A stretch of DNA of 64,000 nt. Origin: Chenopodium formosanum (Eukaryota > Streptophyta > Magnoliopsida > Caryophyllales > Amaranthaceae). Positions 22,852-34,200 of the stretch are shown piece after piece; positions within the stretch are counted from its first letter, which is position 1, and each line of letters starts with the position of its first letter. The translations under genes were made by a program, and so were the position numbers. The stretch covers positions 27,415,632 to 27,479,631 of the forward strand of contig CM044867.1 of assembly GCA_024500155.1 (NCBI GenBank), in the 5' to 3' direction. The notes beneath the pieces are model-generated. The model worked only from the letters and a program-made list of their open reading frames with translations, made no database searches and was not told where the DNA came from.

Positions 22852-23700
22852 TCGCCGCCGAATTCAATCCTCTTCTTCCTCTCTCCACCCCAGAAAAATT
22901 AATCACAACCAACAAAATATTACGAATTGAACATTCAAAACGATGAAGAATCGAAATGAAATTCGATAATCTGAGGTGAAATGGGGAAGTTAGGGTTTAT
23001 ATTGGGGGGAGTTTGGGGGAAGAAGAAGGAGAAGATAAGAGTGAGAAAGGAGTGATGGGCGGAGGGCGAAAAAAGTCGGCGAGAGAGAAGGGGAGGAGAG
23101 CGCGGTTAAAGCGGTGTTGACACGTTTTTAGGAAGAAATTATTTTTTGTGGATTGAGAAACTAATTTTGGAAAATATAAATAAATAAAAATAAAAAATAA
23201 AAAATAAAATTTATTTGTGTTTGTGTTTAAGGTTAGGGAACATGATTGGAGTTTTGCATTTTTTTTTTTTTTTTTTTGAGATGGAAATTAACGGATAATG
23301 ATGGGATGTTAAAAAAAATGTGGGATTGATTTAAATTTAGATAGGTTGTGAACTTGTGAGGTGTTTGTAGGCGAATTGATTTGTTTTTGAACAATTAAAG
23401 TATTTTTAAGATTAAGTTAAATTGGATAATGGATAAGCACGGGACTAATGTGTTGTACTAGTATTTAAATTTAGATATGTTATGAGGTGTTTTTAGGCGA
23501 ATTGATGTGTTTTTGTACTGTTTTTTGTATTTTTAGGACCAAGTTAAATTGGATAATGGATAAGTACGGGATTCGTGTGTTGTAATTGGACTATTTGTTT
23601 TAAAAATGTGGTTTTTTTTTTGATAATTTTACAAGGAGTTTTTTAAACCTATAAATTCAAATTTAGTGGAAAATTTGAACTAAAAAAAAGTAATGTCATC
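22852..23700 (-). promoter_or_regulatory. 5' UTR and promoter region of the seven-exon gene (partly missing in copy 2)
   Basis: Directly upstream of the ATG are CT-rich leader-like sequence and then purine-rich sequence (22,980-23,110). AT-rich DNA follows, with two similar ~50-bp blocks around 23,350-23,440 and 23,470-23,570 (GGCGAATTGATTTGTTTTTG / GGCGAATTGATGTGTTTTTG). No clear TATA box was chosen. Bases 22,173-23,346 have no counterpart in copy 2, so all the proximal promoter is absent there. Confidence 0.5.
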
Positions 23701-23734
23701 AAATATATATACTTTTAAAAGAAACTAGTTGTTG

Positions 23735-23781
23735 GTGTGCGCGCCACGCGCGCGCACCCCCTTCCTCCCCCCCCCCCCCCC
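23735..23781. repeat. GC-only hairpin followed by a C-run
   Basis: GGTGTGCGCGC, a CAC loop, then GCGCGCGCACC can form a near-perfect 11-bp stem, followed within a few bases by a run of about 14 C's. It stands out in AT-rich surroundings. Copy 2 (about 58,621-58,670) has GCGTGCGCACC on the right arm and a longer C-run. It could be a terminal hairpin of a transposon, but I found no matching end. Confidence 0.6.
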
Positions 23782-24838
23782 AATTTTGCAAAAGGTAATT
23801 AGTGAAAAACATTTTTAATGTATTGTTTATGAATTTTTTAATAAGCCGATTAGCATATATCCAATTATAAATTAAACAATCAACCAATGAGTAATGTTAC
23901 TCAACCATCAGCCGCAAATATTTTCCGATTTGTAGGAATTCAAGCTTTTCTTAAAAATGAAGCTCCAAGGAGTTAATTGTGGCAAAAAATTATCATTTTA
24001 ATTTGAATTCCCAATTAACTATATTAGCATAATAATTTTTTTTTTTTGACGAAAGAATGAAATTACTCATAGCTTCATACATGCAAATCACATTTGAAAA
24101 ACATGGTCAGTACATTAGCTTGTATGCATTTGATTTACATTTTGCATAGACATTGAGAATGAAACTATTTTACAAAGAGAAGTTGCACAGGCTGCCCATA
24201 TATACAACATATTCAATGTAAATGCAATGCCTAAGACAGTTGGACATCAAGACCAATTCATGTGATGGCAAATTGTAATGCAAAAAATAAATTAGGGCAT
24301 CAATTAATGATATAGAAAATAGACTTATTTTCATAGTTTCCATGCTTAACTATGCCTAATTGAAGTATCCATTGACAGTTATATCTACCAAAATCTCCAC
24401 TAATAGCCAAGAAACCTGTTGCCTACTCTTCTGATAAAACGGCTCGTGTCGTTATCAACTTATCATCAACCTTTGAAAAATTGAGAGAAGTTATTCTCCA
24501 CCATCGAAGAGACATAATGCAAGATGAAGTACCATTCTAGAGAAAAATAACTCTACATTACATCCTCTTTCCTTGACGATGCAAGATAAAGTAGCCAAAG
24601 CAAATGCTATGTTTACAAAAGGGCATTTCTCCCCCAAAAAATCAAACATTCGTCGGCCAGAACTGATATATTACATGGGAACTTTGAATCACTTTACGCA
24701 CTGTATACAAATTAAGACAAAATGGAAGGATGCATTAATATTTCTAATCTCAGTTACCATTAGCACCTTTGATTTTAAACCAACAAAGGACTTCTTGAAG
24801 TGAATATAGAAGCAAGAAGATTAAAGGCAAAATATTCA
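23782..24838. other. AT-rich region downstream of the uS15 exon; no gene seen
   Basis: The small plus-strand frame at 24,573-24,803 has no recognisable features and is probably chance. On the minus strand this is the 3' flank or 3' UTR of the uS15-family exon. Copy 2 is at 58,671-59,727. Confidence 0.5.
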
Positions 24839-25018
24839 TTACTGCAATGAAAACTTAGTAATCGTTATACAATCATAATTCATGTAATCAGGGTTGTCAC
24901 AAAGGCCAAGTTTTGAAAGAACAAAGCAATAGGACTCCAAGTCAGTTCTCCTCAGATATTTCAACAGCTTCATCCTTTTGATGCACCTTTGCTTGCAATC
25001 CTCGACGAGAGTGCTTAT
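24839..25018 (-). pseudogene. Last exon of a uS15-family (organellar S15-type) ribosomal protein gene; 5' exons not found
   Basis: From an acceptor AG at 25,019-25,020 the minus strand is open for 59 codons to TAA (24,839-24,841). The peptide contains DCKQRCIKRMKLLKYLRRTD followed by LESYCFVLSKLGLCDNPDY. That is the helical C-terminal part of S15 proteins: the basic RMKLLKYLRRTD helix and the SYCFVL..LGL motif of plant mitochondrial-type S15. Family recognition is from the motif only. No further S15 exon is visible in the ~1 kb before retroelement A at ~26,075. The exon may belong to a gene truncated by that element or to one with exons I cannot detect. Counterpart: 59,728-59,907, identical where compared. 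Confidence 0.6.
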
Positions 25019-26074
25019 CTTAGAGCAAAATAATAACGTAATTGTTAGCTACCAAACAATTCACATAAAGTGAAAAACATTATGTCATTTCTTTACAGTC
25101 ACTGCCCTAGACATAAAATTTTCATACACGAAAGCCAAAGAATCAGACATAATGCTAAGGTATAGACCACACTCGCACACCAAACTGCTACCCTAGACAT
25201 AAATTTTCATACAAGAATTGAAGTTTGTGTACACTAAACAAACAGCATAAGAACTTTGTGGAAAATTACTGGATGAATTAGTGGCACAAGTTTTGGCTTC
25301 CATCCAAAAGGCAATAATGCCGGGCAACATTCCTTCTTGTTGCCACATAAAACCCAAATCCTAACTTTTTTTTGCCACATAAGACCATACTATTCCTTCA
25401 GCAACTCGCCATTCACCCAAATTAAATACATAAGTAAAAGACACCGAATCTAAAATTGTATGTTTATTTGATTGATCGATAGATTAATTCATACAAAAGA
25501 GAGAAATTTAGATCTCTCCTCTGTGATATCAATAGCACAATCTTCTACTTTCAGATACGAAACAAAGTTAAATGAAATTCTAATTTCTATTACACTCCAG
25601 TTTGGCAATAATACCTTTTACCATCAACCCCAACAAAAGAAACAATAGAAATCCCAGAACTATCTTTATGCAAAGTACTCACCTAGCAAACCGATTTCAT
25701 GAAACAAAAGGGCCCAAAAACGTCCGTCACATAATGCTTTTACTTAAACATCCATCAAAGGTAATAAAGTAGGAGTGACTAAGCATGATCAAGCATCAAC
25801 TATGTAACAACAACTATCCCACTAGTTTTAGAAACACATCTAAAATAAAGATCCTTTAAAAGAAATAATAAAGAGAAAATTACGAATATGACAATGGCTA
25901 CAAGTTTAGCGTTCGAATATGTAGATGTTCCTATCTCCCTGCCTCCCCCTCTTTCTCTTATCTCCCATGTATCACAAGTTTGGGAAATTTTTTTCTACTT
26001 GCTTGCAATACTAAACTTTATAAAAAGTCTTTGTAATAATAAAGAGAAAATTACGAATATGACACTTCTTTTTA
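25019..26074. other. AT-rich region upstream of the uS15 exon; no gene seen
   Basis: It holds a short direct repeat (CCCTAGACATAAA(A)TTTTCATACA, near 25,108 and 25,192). AATAATAAAGAGAAAATTACGAATATGACA also occurs twice (25,864-25,893 and 26,035-26,063). A GTGAGT donor-like site occurs near 25,685 on the minus strand. The right edge is a T-run where retroelement A starts. Counterpart: 59,908-60,968. Confidence 0.5.
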
Positions 26075-27259
26075 CTTCTTTTTTTTTTTTTTTTTTTTGA
26101 GTAACCTTCAATTAGAACACTTGCATATTGAAACAATTTTTTTCTTTTGCTCCTTTTTTTCTTTTTATCTCACATTGAAAAATTTTCAACTATGAACAAC
26201 AATTTTCATTTTTTTCCAATTAACATACAAGAACAAATAACTTATCATATCCACCCAAATTGTGCAAATTATGTGCACACTATAACTCCCTCACCTCACT
26301 AACTAGTAGCTCCCCTAAGCTACGCTTGGGACTAGTAACCAATGGGGAAAAATTAAGCTCGTAATGTGGCTAAATAAACAATAAAAGGTTAAGGAAACAA
26401 CATGGGTAGCAAGAAGGGAACAAATGTATCTAATATCATCTGAAGGCTACCTAAAAGAACAAATGCCTTCGTCCTCCTCAATGTGCATAATAATGAGTCA
26501 TACAAACATTACTCAAAGTTAAAAACCAATACTCAACTTCATTGACATACCAGGAACTAACACACATTCCTCAACAATCAACTAGTCAAGCACTATATTC
26601 ACAAGTAGTTGGGCAAAATTGACGCATATTAAGGTTTCAAGGCAATCAAACATACAATCATGATCAACTAATCCACAATATTTATCATCAATAACCAAGA
26701 ATCAAAACAATTCCGAAAAATTTTAATCAAGGGGCACAGGGAAGCATGATTCATAATTCATTAGAATGTATTTTTGGATTTTTTTATTTTTTTAAAGCAA
26801 TAAATCTAACCTAGGAAAAAAATAAAATCTAGACTAATAAAGAAATAAAAAAACTAGACTAAGAAAGCAATAAAACTAAACTAAGCACAACAAAGAAAAT
26901 AAAAAGAGAAGGGAAAGAAAGAGTGCCTATATATGTACAAGAAATCCCCCCCAAGCTAAATCAAACAATGTTCCCATTGGCTTAAAGGGAAGTTAGTAAC
27001 CCAAGTGACTACCCCACATCATCAAACCCGTAACCACCACCATCCCAAGCATTGCAATGCATCACCTTAGTACAATTTTGAGCAAGAAAGGAACAAAGTG
27101 TTAGTAGGAAGAGAGGCAAAAACAAGTTAGGTTCACTATTTTGCTCATAAATTTTTTTATGAAAATGATAATTCAATGGTTCTAATTTCATTGGAAAGTA
27201 GACTTGAAGAGCTTTCCAACGATTGGTCACACGCAAAGTTTCGTTAAGAAACGCAAAAG

Positions 27260-27649
27260 TTATGGCGTTTTGAAGTTGGCCATATTTGCTGACGCGCTCT
27301 CGCGCCCGACCGGGCCCGTCTCCAAGGTACGATCAGGTGGTTTCTTGATACTCGTTGCACGAGATTCCTTTTTGGCCTTGATTTTCTTCGTATTTTTGCT
27401 TGATTGAGCAAATGCCACCCGATCGGGTGGGACTTTCAGTACAGGCTCGATTTTCGCAACTTGCTCATTTTTCTCCACTTGTTCATCTTCAACCCCAAGC
27501 CCTACACAATTTAGAGCTCTTTCTATAGCATCCACTTCATCTTTCCATGTAGTAGTTTTTCCTGCGGAAGATGTAACACAAAATACCGCCTCCAAGGGAT
27601 CTCTAACGAGAGCTTGGGGCTTATTAGAAAAATTATTTATATCAACCAC
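27260..27649 (-). pseudogene. Post-protease spacer frame of element A
   Basis: This 129-codon frame contains RDPLEAVFCVTSSAGKTTTW and EVDAIERALNC. It resembles the acidic linker between protease and reverse transcriptase in Athila-type polyproteins (a DPLE...-containing stretch). It then becomes Lys-rich and ends where pol should begin but does not. A stop and frame change separate it from the protease ORF. Near-identical frames are at 33,218-33,607 and 62,150-62,539. Confidence 0.6.
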
Positions 27650-27726
27650 ACCAACACTATAACACTTTTCCTCTAAGATGGGGCTTTTAGGGACATTATT
27701 TAGATTAAAAGTAATATTATCATCCC

Positions 27727-29883
27727 CTACACATAATGTAAGAAAATAATTGGAATTTGTAAATCTTTCTCAATATCAACAATAACAAAATCAACACGTA
27801 TATAAAATTTACCTACTCTAACAAGAACATCCTCTAAAACACCTAAAGGGTATTTAACAGAACAGTCGGCCATTTGTAGAGTAATATTGGTAGCTTTTAA
27901 TTTACCCATAATTAATTTAGAGTTCACAGATAATGGAAAAACACGTACGCTAGCACCCAAATCACATAAAGCTTTATCAATTATCACATTACCAATATGA
28001 CAAGGAATAGAAAAACTACCCAGATCTTTTAGTTTAGGTGGAGATTTATTTTGTAATATACCACTACATTCTGCAGTAAAAGCAACTGTCTTTACCTCAC
28101 TAATAGATCTTTTTCTAGTCAAAATTTCTTTTATAAATTTAGAATATGCTGGAACTTGAGTAATTAATTCTGTGAAAGGAATTGTTACCTGCAAAGTTTT
28201 GACAACCTCTAGAAACTTACCAAATTGCTTATCCAACTTACTCTTTAAATGTCTATTAGGGAATGGAATCTTGATAGCAGGACTCTGCACATCTCCGATC
28301 TTATCTTGAGTTGTACCCTGCAATTTATTATCAGAAGAGTTAGTTTTAACCTGGCAACAACAAGGCCCATCGTATTTTGAACCACTTCTCAGGGTAATTG
28401 CATTCACGTGATCTGTAGGTTGTACTGGCTGCGATGGTAGGGCTCCCTGCTGGCAAGTTTGTAGAGTAGAGGAAAGTTGCGCAATTTGATTATCTATGAT
28501 TTTATTATGTGCTAGGATCGAATTAATTTGCGCATCCCTACTCTGCATCTGCTTTTGCATATTGGCTAACATAGTTTTGATTTCTGATAGGCCAGAATCA
28601 GAAGGAGAAGTAACAACCTGTTGTGGTCTCTGATGTGGAGGTTGGTTACCTCTGCTGTGGTTGTTGTACCTGTGGTGGGGGGTTAAGCACATCGTAATAT
28701 TGTACGACATATTTTGGTTATTTTTCAACCCTGCATTGTATGTGTTAGAGTATGGACTAATTTGCTTATAGGTTTGAAAAGCATTAATCTTCTCAAGTGA
28801 ACTCCTACAGTCCTGCGCCCAATGACCTGCAAGACCACAATTTTCACAGAATATTGTAGTGTTAGTACCAACAGCAGAAACATTAGCTGCGGAAGATGGA
28901 ATAGCAGTACTAATACTATCTAATTTCTGGAAAATAGAGGTTAACTGAGCTTGCACAAAGGATATGGAATCGACATTATGTTTCCCTTTGTCTGCAAATC
29001 CTCTAGGATTCCCATATTGGGAATTATGAATTGCAATCTCTTCAATAACTATGCCTGCTACATCCTCTTGAAGATTCATAAATCTTCCATAAGCTGCTGA
29101 GTCTAGGATTGATCTGGATGAATTTCCAAGCCCGTTGTAGAAGGCTTGGATTATCTGCCACTGTGCTAGCCCATGATGGGGATATTCTCTCTGCAAATCC
29201 TTAAATCTTTCCCAAGCTTCATATAAACTTTCATCCACTTCTTGGGAAAATTTTTGGATCGAACTCCTTAACAAAGCTGTCCTCTCTGCAGGGTAATATT
29301 TATTATAGAAATTCATAGCAAGAGAATTCCAGTCACTAATACCAAGGGCAGTCCTATTCAATCAATTATACCATAATTTAGCTTTACCACATAAAGAATA
29401 AGGAAAAAGAATCTCCCTGATTTGGTCCTGCGTGACCCCAGCTTGTCTAATAGTGTTGCAATATTGGCAAAAATCCAGAATATAAAGATTTGGATCTTCA
29501 CCCTTAGCTCCGCTGAATTGCTTCCTTTCGATTATAGTAATAAACTGGGGTCTAATATCGAATTGTACTCCCTCGAGATTTGGTGTAGGAGCTAGGTGTG
29601 GAAAATCACCCAGGGATGGCTGCGAATAATCACTGAACTTGCGGGGTGGAGGTGGTGGTGGATGCACCATCTCTGATTCTGGTTCTGAAGAAACTTCTGT
29701 GTCACTAGAATCAGATGGAGGGTCTCTAGGAATATCACTCCCGAAACCTGCCAGTATTCGCTTGTAAAAATTCTTTTGTCTATGAAAAGAGCGCTCGATC
29801 TTAGGATCGAATGGGATGTAACCTGATCTAGAACACCTGGGCATAAACAAAGAACTAAACAACAAATATGAGAACTGTCCCAA
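27727..29883 (-). CDS. gag-protease polyprotein of element A, one in-frame stop at codon 174
   Basis: Two abutting frames, 29,883-29,362 and 29,361-27,727, are the same reading frame separated by one TGA (29,364-29,362). They form 718 codons in total. Order: Pro/Glu-rich N-terminus; capsid core (KLWYN, stop, LNRTALG; a YPAERTALLRSSIQKF block); zinc knuckle CENCGLAGHWAQDC (CX2CX4HX4C) at about residues 347-360; Gln-rich linker; NAITLRSGSKYDG; aspartic protease with ALCDLGAS. The protein ends at IIFLHYV without the usual downstream motif. Packaging and protein processing are the expected roles. The stop probably replaces a Trp codon (TGG to TGA), by inference. This copy lacks 16 bp present in elements B and A', which keeps gag and protease in one frame. 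Confidence 0.82.
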
Positions 29884-29963
29884 AGAACTTACGTTCTCTG
29901 AGACGAAGGGAAATAATCTAGACTACAAATTAATCAGAAATAAAAAATAAAAAAAAAATCGTT

Positions 29964-29980
29964 TCCCCGGCAACGGCGCT
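29964..29980 (-). other. Primer-binding site resembling tRNA-Asp, element A
   Basis: TCCCCGGCAACGGCGCT on the plus strand nearly equals the 3' end of plant tRNA-Asp (…CCCCGGCAACGGCGCCA). Its complement is the minus-strand priming site. It sits six bases from the LTR end at 29,987, exactly where the site should be. The match to the tRNA end is from known sequence of plant tRNA-Asp, recalled and not searched. Confidence 0.75.
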
Positions 29981-29986
29981 AAATTT

Positions 29987-31298
29987 TGACAGGCTAAAGT
30001 CGTATCATCTAATCAAAAGTAATTCCTAAAACCACTAATTATAATAGATAGGGAAGTAGGGTCGAATCCACAGGAAAACAATGTTCTTTTATTCCTAATA
30101 AATTATTATAATCTAAATTATCAAGAAACGAGTATTTTTGTGAAAAATATACTACAATAATAATTACACTAAGGGAAATAAGAAATAATAAAAAGACCTA
30201 GGGTCATAGGTTCACCAATAAATAATACTCCGGGATAAACATAACAATCAATTATCAATGCTTAAATTAACCAGATTATAAAGGGCTTTCGCTACGTATT
30301 ATAATCACAGAATTAACTTAGCGATATTAAATCGCATCTCTCGAATCTCGATTTAACCATTTATAAATTAACCTGCCTATTGAAACTAAGCTTTAATATC
30401 AACTCTCATTTGTCGAATCTCGAATCAATATTGCGTAACTCATACAATTAAACCTGCGCAAATCTAATTGCATAGCATTATAACAATCAATAGGAAATTA
30501 ACCCAAAACATTAACAATCAATAATAATAAATCATCCCTTCATATTGTTCATGGATCCCCAAGAACCCTAGAAATAAACTACTCATGCATAATTAAAACT
30601 AAACTAATCAAAGTAATTAAATTAAACATAATTAAAACAATAATATTAAAACTAAAACAAAACAATAATAATTAATAATAAAGCAAAATATTGAAGACTT
30701 AAACGAATGAAAACTAAAAAGAAATAAACTAATGGAAACTAAACTAAAGCATAAAAGAATGAAAACCAAGGAAATAGTTCCGTAAAACTGTAACTAAGAC
30801 AAGAGCAGTACAATAATCAGCTAACCTCCTAAGCTAAACTTAGTCCTCAAATATATATAGTTGCGTGAATTGGAATAAGGCCAATAAAAGTCGGAAACCG
30901 ACATTAAGTTGAACAGCTGGAGTAAGGCCCAAGGATAAAGGCGTGTCCAGCTGTAGTATTCTTCATCCGATCGGGCCCAGTTGGTTGGAGTAAACTCGCG
31001 GCCTAGATCTTTAGCGTGAACGTGATTGGGCCTCTAACTTTAGCCCAATTCTTCTTCCTTGGTTGGTTTGTGTTAGTAACTTGGAATCTTGAACCTCCTC
31101 ACGTATGACTCTAATACCTTTGTAGTGGCTAATAACCTCGGGAATTGTCATAATTCTGCAAATTTCTGCAAAATAATACCAACTCTACAAAAAATTAGAA
31201 AACGTATATTAGTAATAAAATTAGCTCCGCAGAGCTCAAATAAGCACAATTATGAACACGAGACGGGGAATAAAAATACATATAAAATAAACTCATCA
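29987..31298 (-). repeat. LTR shared by elements A and B (~1.3 kb)
   Basis: The plus-strand ends are TGACAGG and CTCATCA. To its left is a primer-binding site (so it is the 5' LTR of element A); to its right is a polypurine tract (so it is also the 3' LTR of element B). It matches the split LTR of element C but is about 90 bp shorter, mainly by one gap near 30,790. There is no target duplication on either side because both sides are element-internal. Confidence 0.88.
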
Positions 31299-34200
31299 AA
31301 CTCCCCTAAGCTAAACCTTTGCTTGTCCCTATAAAAAGCAATGAATAAATAAATCAATATTTCACCCCAAATACATTCAAACCAATAAATACGATTCAAG
31401 GCAATTCCGATAAATATATTAAAGTCAATCACTCAAATCCATTCAATTACCAATCTTCCCTAACAATTTTCAAGTAGAGCAAGCCACAAGAGCATATAAA
31501 ATTCAAGACTAGTGCTCACACACTCAACTCTCATTTATGTGGCGAGTAAAAGATGTACTCGATTGCTCCCCAACCAACCCTTTAAATGTGAACAATGCCC
31601 TCCCAACTCACACACTCGTGTGTTTAAAAAGACATACACTCCACCTAGTAGTCGACTCAGGAATATGTCAAATCATTCTTTGCATTGATAAACAACTAAT
31701 TTCACATTCATACAACTCTATGCACAAAGGTCGGAAGGTCTTCAAAGCTTGTAATGTAAGGCTTGGGTAAAGGGTAGGATAAAATTTGGGAAAAGTGAGA
31801 GTAAAGCCATGCTTAAGGGAGCCAAATCTTAACAAATAAAACCAAGGTCAAAAATAAATAATGACCATAAATCTCCAACTCAACTCTACAAAAATTTACC
31901 AAACAACCAATCCAATATTAACAATATTTTCAACACTTACAATAAATCACTCATACAAATATGATATTATGGAACTTGAGTGAACAAACAAAATTTGAAT
32001 TTTTTTTTTTTTTTTTTGCCCTTTTGAACTTCTTTTTTTTTTCTTTTTTTTTTTTTGAGTAACCTTCAATTAGAACACTTGCATATTGAAACAATTTTTT
32101 TCTTTTGCTCCTTTTTTTCTTTTTATCTCACATTGAAAATTTTTCAACTATGAACAACAATTTTCATTTTTTTCCAATTAACATACAAGAACAAATAACT
32201 TATCATATCCACCCAAATTGTGCAAATTATGTGCACACTATAACTCCCTCACCTCACTAACTAGTAGCTCCCCTAAGCTACGCTTGGGACTAGTAACCAA
32301 TGGGGAAAAATTAAGCTCGTAATGTGGCTAAATAAACAATAAAAGGTTAAGGAAACAACATGGGTAGCAAGAAGGGAACAAATGTATCTAATATCATCTG
32401 AAGGCTACCTAAAAGAACAAATGCCTTCGTCCTCCTCAATGTGCATAATAATGAGTCATACAAACATTACTCAAAGTTAAAAACCAATACTCAACTTCAT
32501 TGACATACCAGGAACTAACACACATTCCTCAACAATCAACTAGTCAAGCACTATATTCACAAGTAGTTGGGCAAAATTGACGCATATTAAGGTTTCAAGG
32601 CAATCAAACATACAATCATGATCAACTAATCCACAATATTTATCATCATTAACCAAGAATCAAAACAATTCCGAAAAATTTTAATCAAGGGGCACAGGGA
32701 AGCATGATTCATAATTCATTAGAATGTATTTTTGGATTTTTTTATTTTTTTAAAGCAATAAATCTAACCTAGGAAAAAAATAAAATCTAGACTAATAAAG
32801 AAATAAAAAAACTAGACTAAGAAAGCAATAAAACTAAACTAAGCACAACAAAGAAAATAAAAAGAGAAGGGAAAGAAAGAGTGCCTATATATGTACAAGA
32901 AATCCCCCCCAAGCTAAATCAAACAATGTTCCCATTGGCTTAAAGGGAAGTTAGTAACCCAAGTGACTACCCCACATCATCAAACCCGTAACCACCACCA
33001 TCCCAAGCATTGCAATGCATCACCTTAGTACAATTTTGAGCAAGAAAGGAACAAAGTGTTAGTAGGAAGAGAGGCAAAAACAAGTCAGGTTCACTATTTT
33101 GCTCATAAATTTTTTTATGCAAATGATAATTCAATGGTTCTAATTTCATTGGAAAGTAGACTTGAAGAGCTTTCCAACGATTGGTCACACGCAAAGTTTC
33201 GTTAAGAAACGCAAAAGTTATGGCGTTTTGAAGTTGGCCATATTTGCTGACGCGCTCTCGCGCCCGACCGGGCCCGTCTCCAAGGTACGATCAGGTGGTT
33301 TCTTGATACTCGTTGCACGAGATTCCTTTTTGGCCTTGATTTTCTTCGTATTTTTGCTTGATTGAGCAAATGCCACCCGATCGGGTGGGACTTTCAGTAC
33401 AGGCTTGATTTTCGCAACTTGCTCATTTTTCTCCACTTGTTCATCTTCAACCCCAAGCCCTACACAATTTAGAGCTCTTTCTATAGCATCCACTTCATCT
33501 TTCCATGTAGTAGTTTTTCCTGCGGAAGATGTAACACAAAATACCGCCTCCAAGGGATCTCTAACGAGAGCTTGGGGCTTATTAGAAAAATTATTTATAT
33601 CAACCACACCAACACTATAACACTTTTCCTCTAAGATGGGGCTTTTAGGGACATTATTTAGATTAAAAGTAATATTATCATCCCCTACACATAATGTAAG
33701 AAAATAATTGGAATTTGTAAATCTTTCTCAATATCAACAATAACAAAATCAACACGTATATAAAATTTACCTACTCTAACAAGAACATCCTCTAAAACAC
33801 CTAAAGGGTATTTAACAGAACAGTCGGCCATTTGTAGAGTAATATTGGTAGCTTTTAATTTACCCATAATTAATTTAGAGTTCACAGATAATGGAAAAAC
33901 ACGTACGCTAGCACCCAAATCACATAAAGCTTTATCAATTATCACATTACCAATATGACAAGGAATAGAAAAACTACCCAGATCTTTTAGTTTAGGTGGA
34001 GATTTATTTTGTAATATACCACTACATTCTGCAGTAAAAGCAACTGTCTTTACCTCACTAATAGATCTTTTTCTAGTCAAAATTTCTTTTATAAATTTAG
34101 AATATGCTGGAACTTGAGTAATTAATTCTGTGAAAGGAATTGTTACCTGCAAAGTTTTGACAACCTCTAGAAACTTACCAAATTGCTTATCCAACTTACT

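Larger units (their letters stand above)
1..29110. repeat. Copy 1 of a ~36-kb direct tandem repeat unit
   Basis: This stretch recurs in the same order and orientation at 36,045-64,000. The coordinate offset is 36,044 at the left edge, about 36,060-36,066 in the middle and 34,890 after a 1,174-bp deletion in the second copy. Every ORF, MITE, LTR and exon in the first copy has a counterpart in the second. Differences are sparse substitutions, homopolymer lengths, a 22-bp indel (after 9,017 / 45,062), a 16-bp indel in gag and the large deletion. The left end lies outside the window. The right end of strict correspondence is simply where the window stops. Confidence 0.97.
26075..29986 (-). mobile_element. 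Athila-like gag-protease retroelement A, internal region (3' end truncated)
   Basis: In element orientation it runs: primer-binding site (29,980-29,964), gag (from 29,883), protease (ending 27,727), spacer frame (27,649-27,260), the 3' segment containing LRVTNRWKALQVYFPMKLEP (27,236-27,009), then AT-rich 3' sequence. That sequence breaks off at a T-run near 26,075, about 750 bp short of the polypurine tract seen in element B. No reverse transcriptase, RNase H or integrase frame lies between protease and 3' part. This is the layout of a non-autonomous gag-only type derivative. Copy 2 runs from about 60,969 to the window end. Confidence 0.88.

Noticed and set aside
24573..24803. Plus-strand 76-codon frame starting MTMQDKVAKANAMF
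   Set aside because: No recognisable motif, unusual composition, and it lies in the 3' flank of the opposite-strand uS15 exon.
31996..32056. Long interrupted T-runs taken at first for a poly-A tail of a LINE or retrocopy
   Set aside because: They lie inside the 3' region shared by all Athila-like copies (also near 10,979 and 26,081) and are simply homopolymer expansion there.
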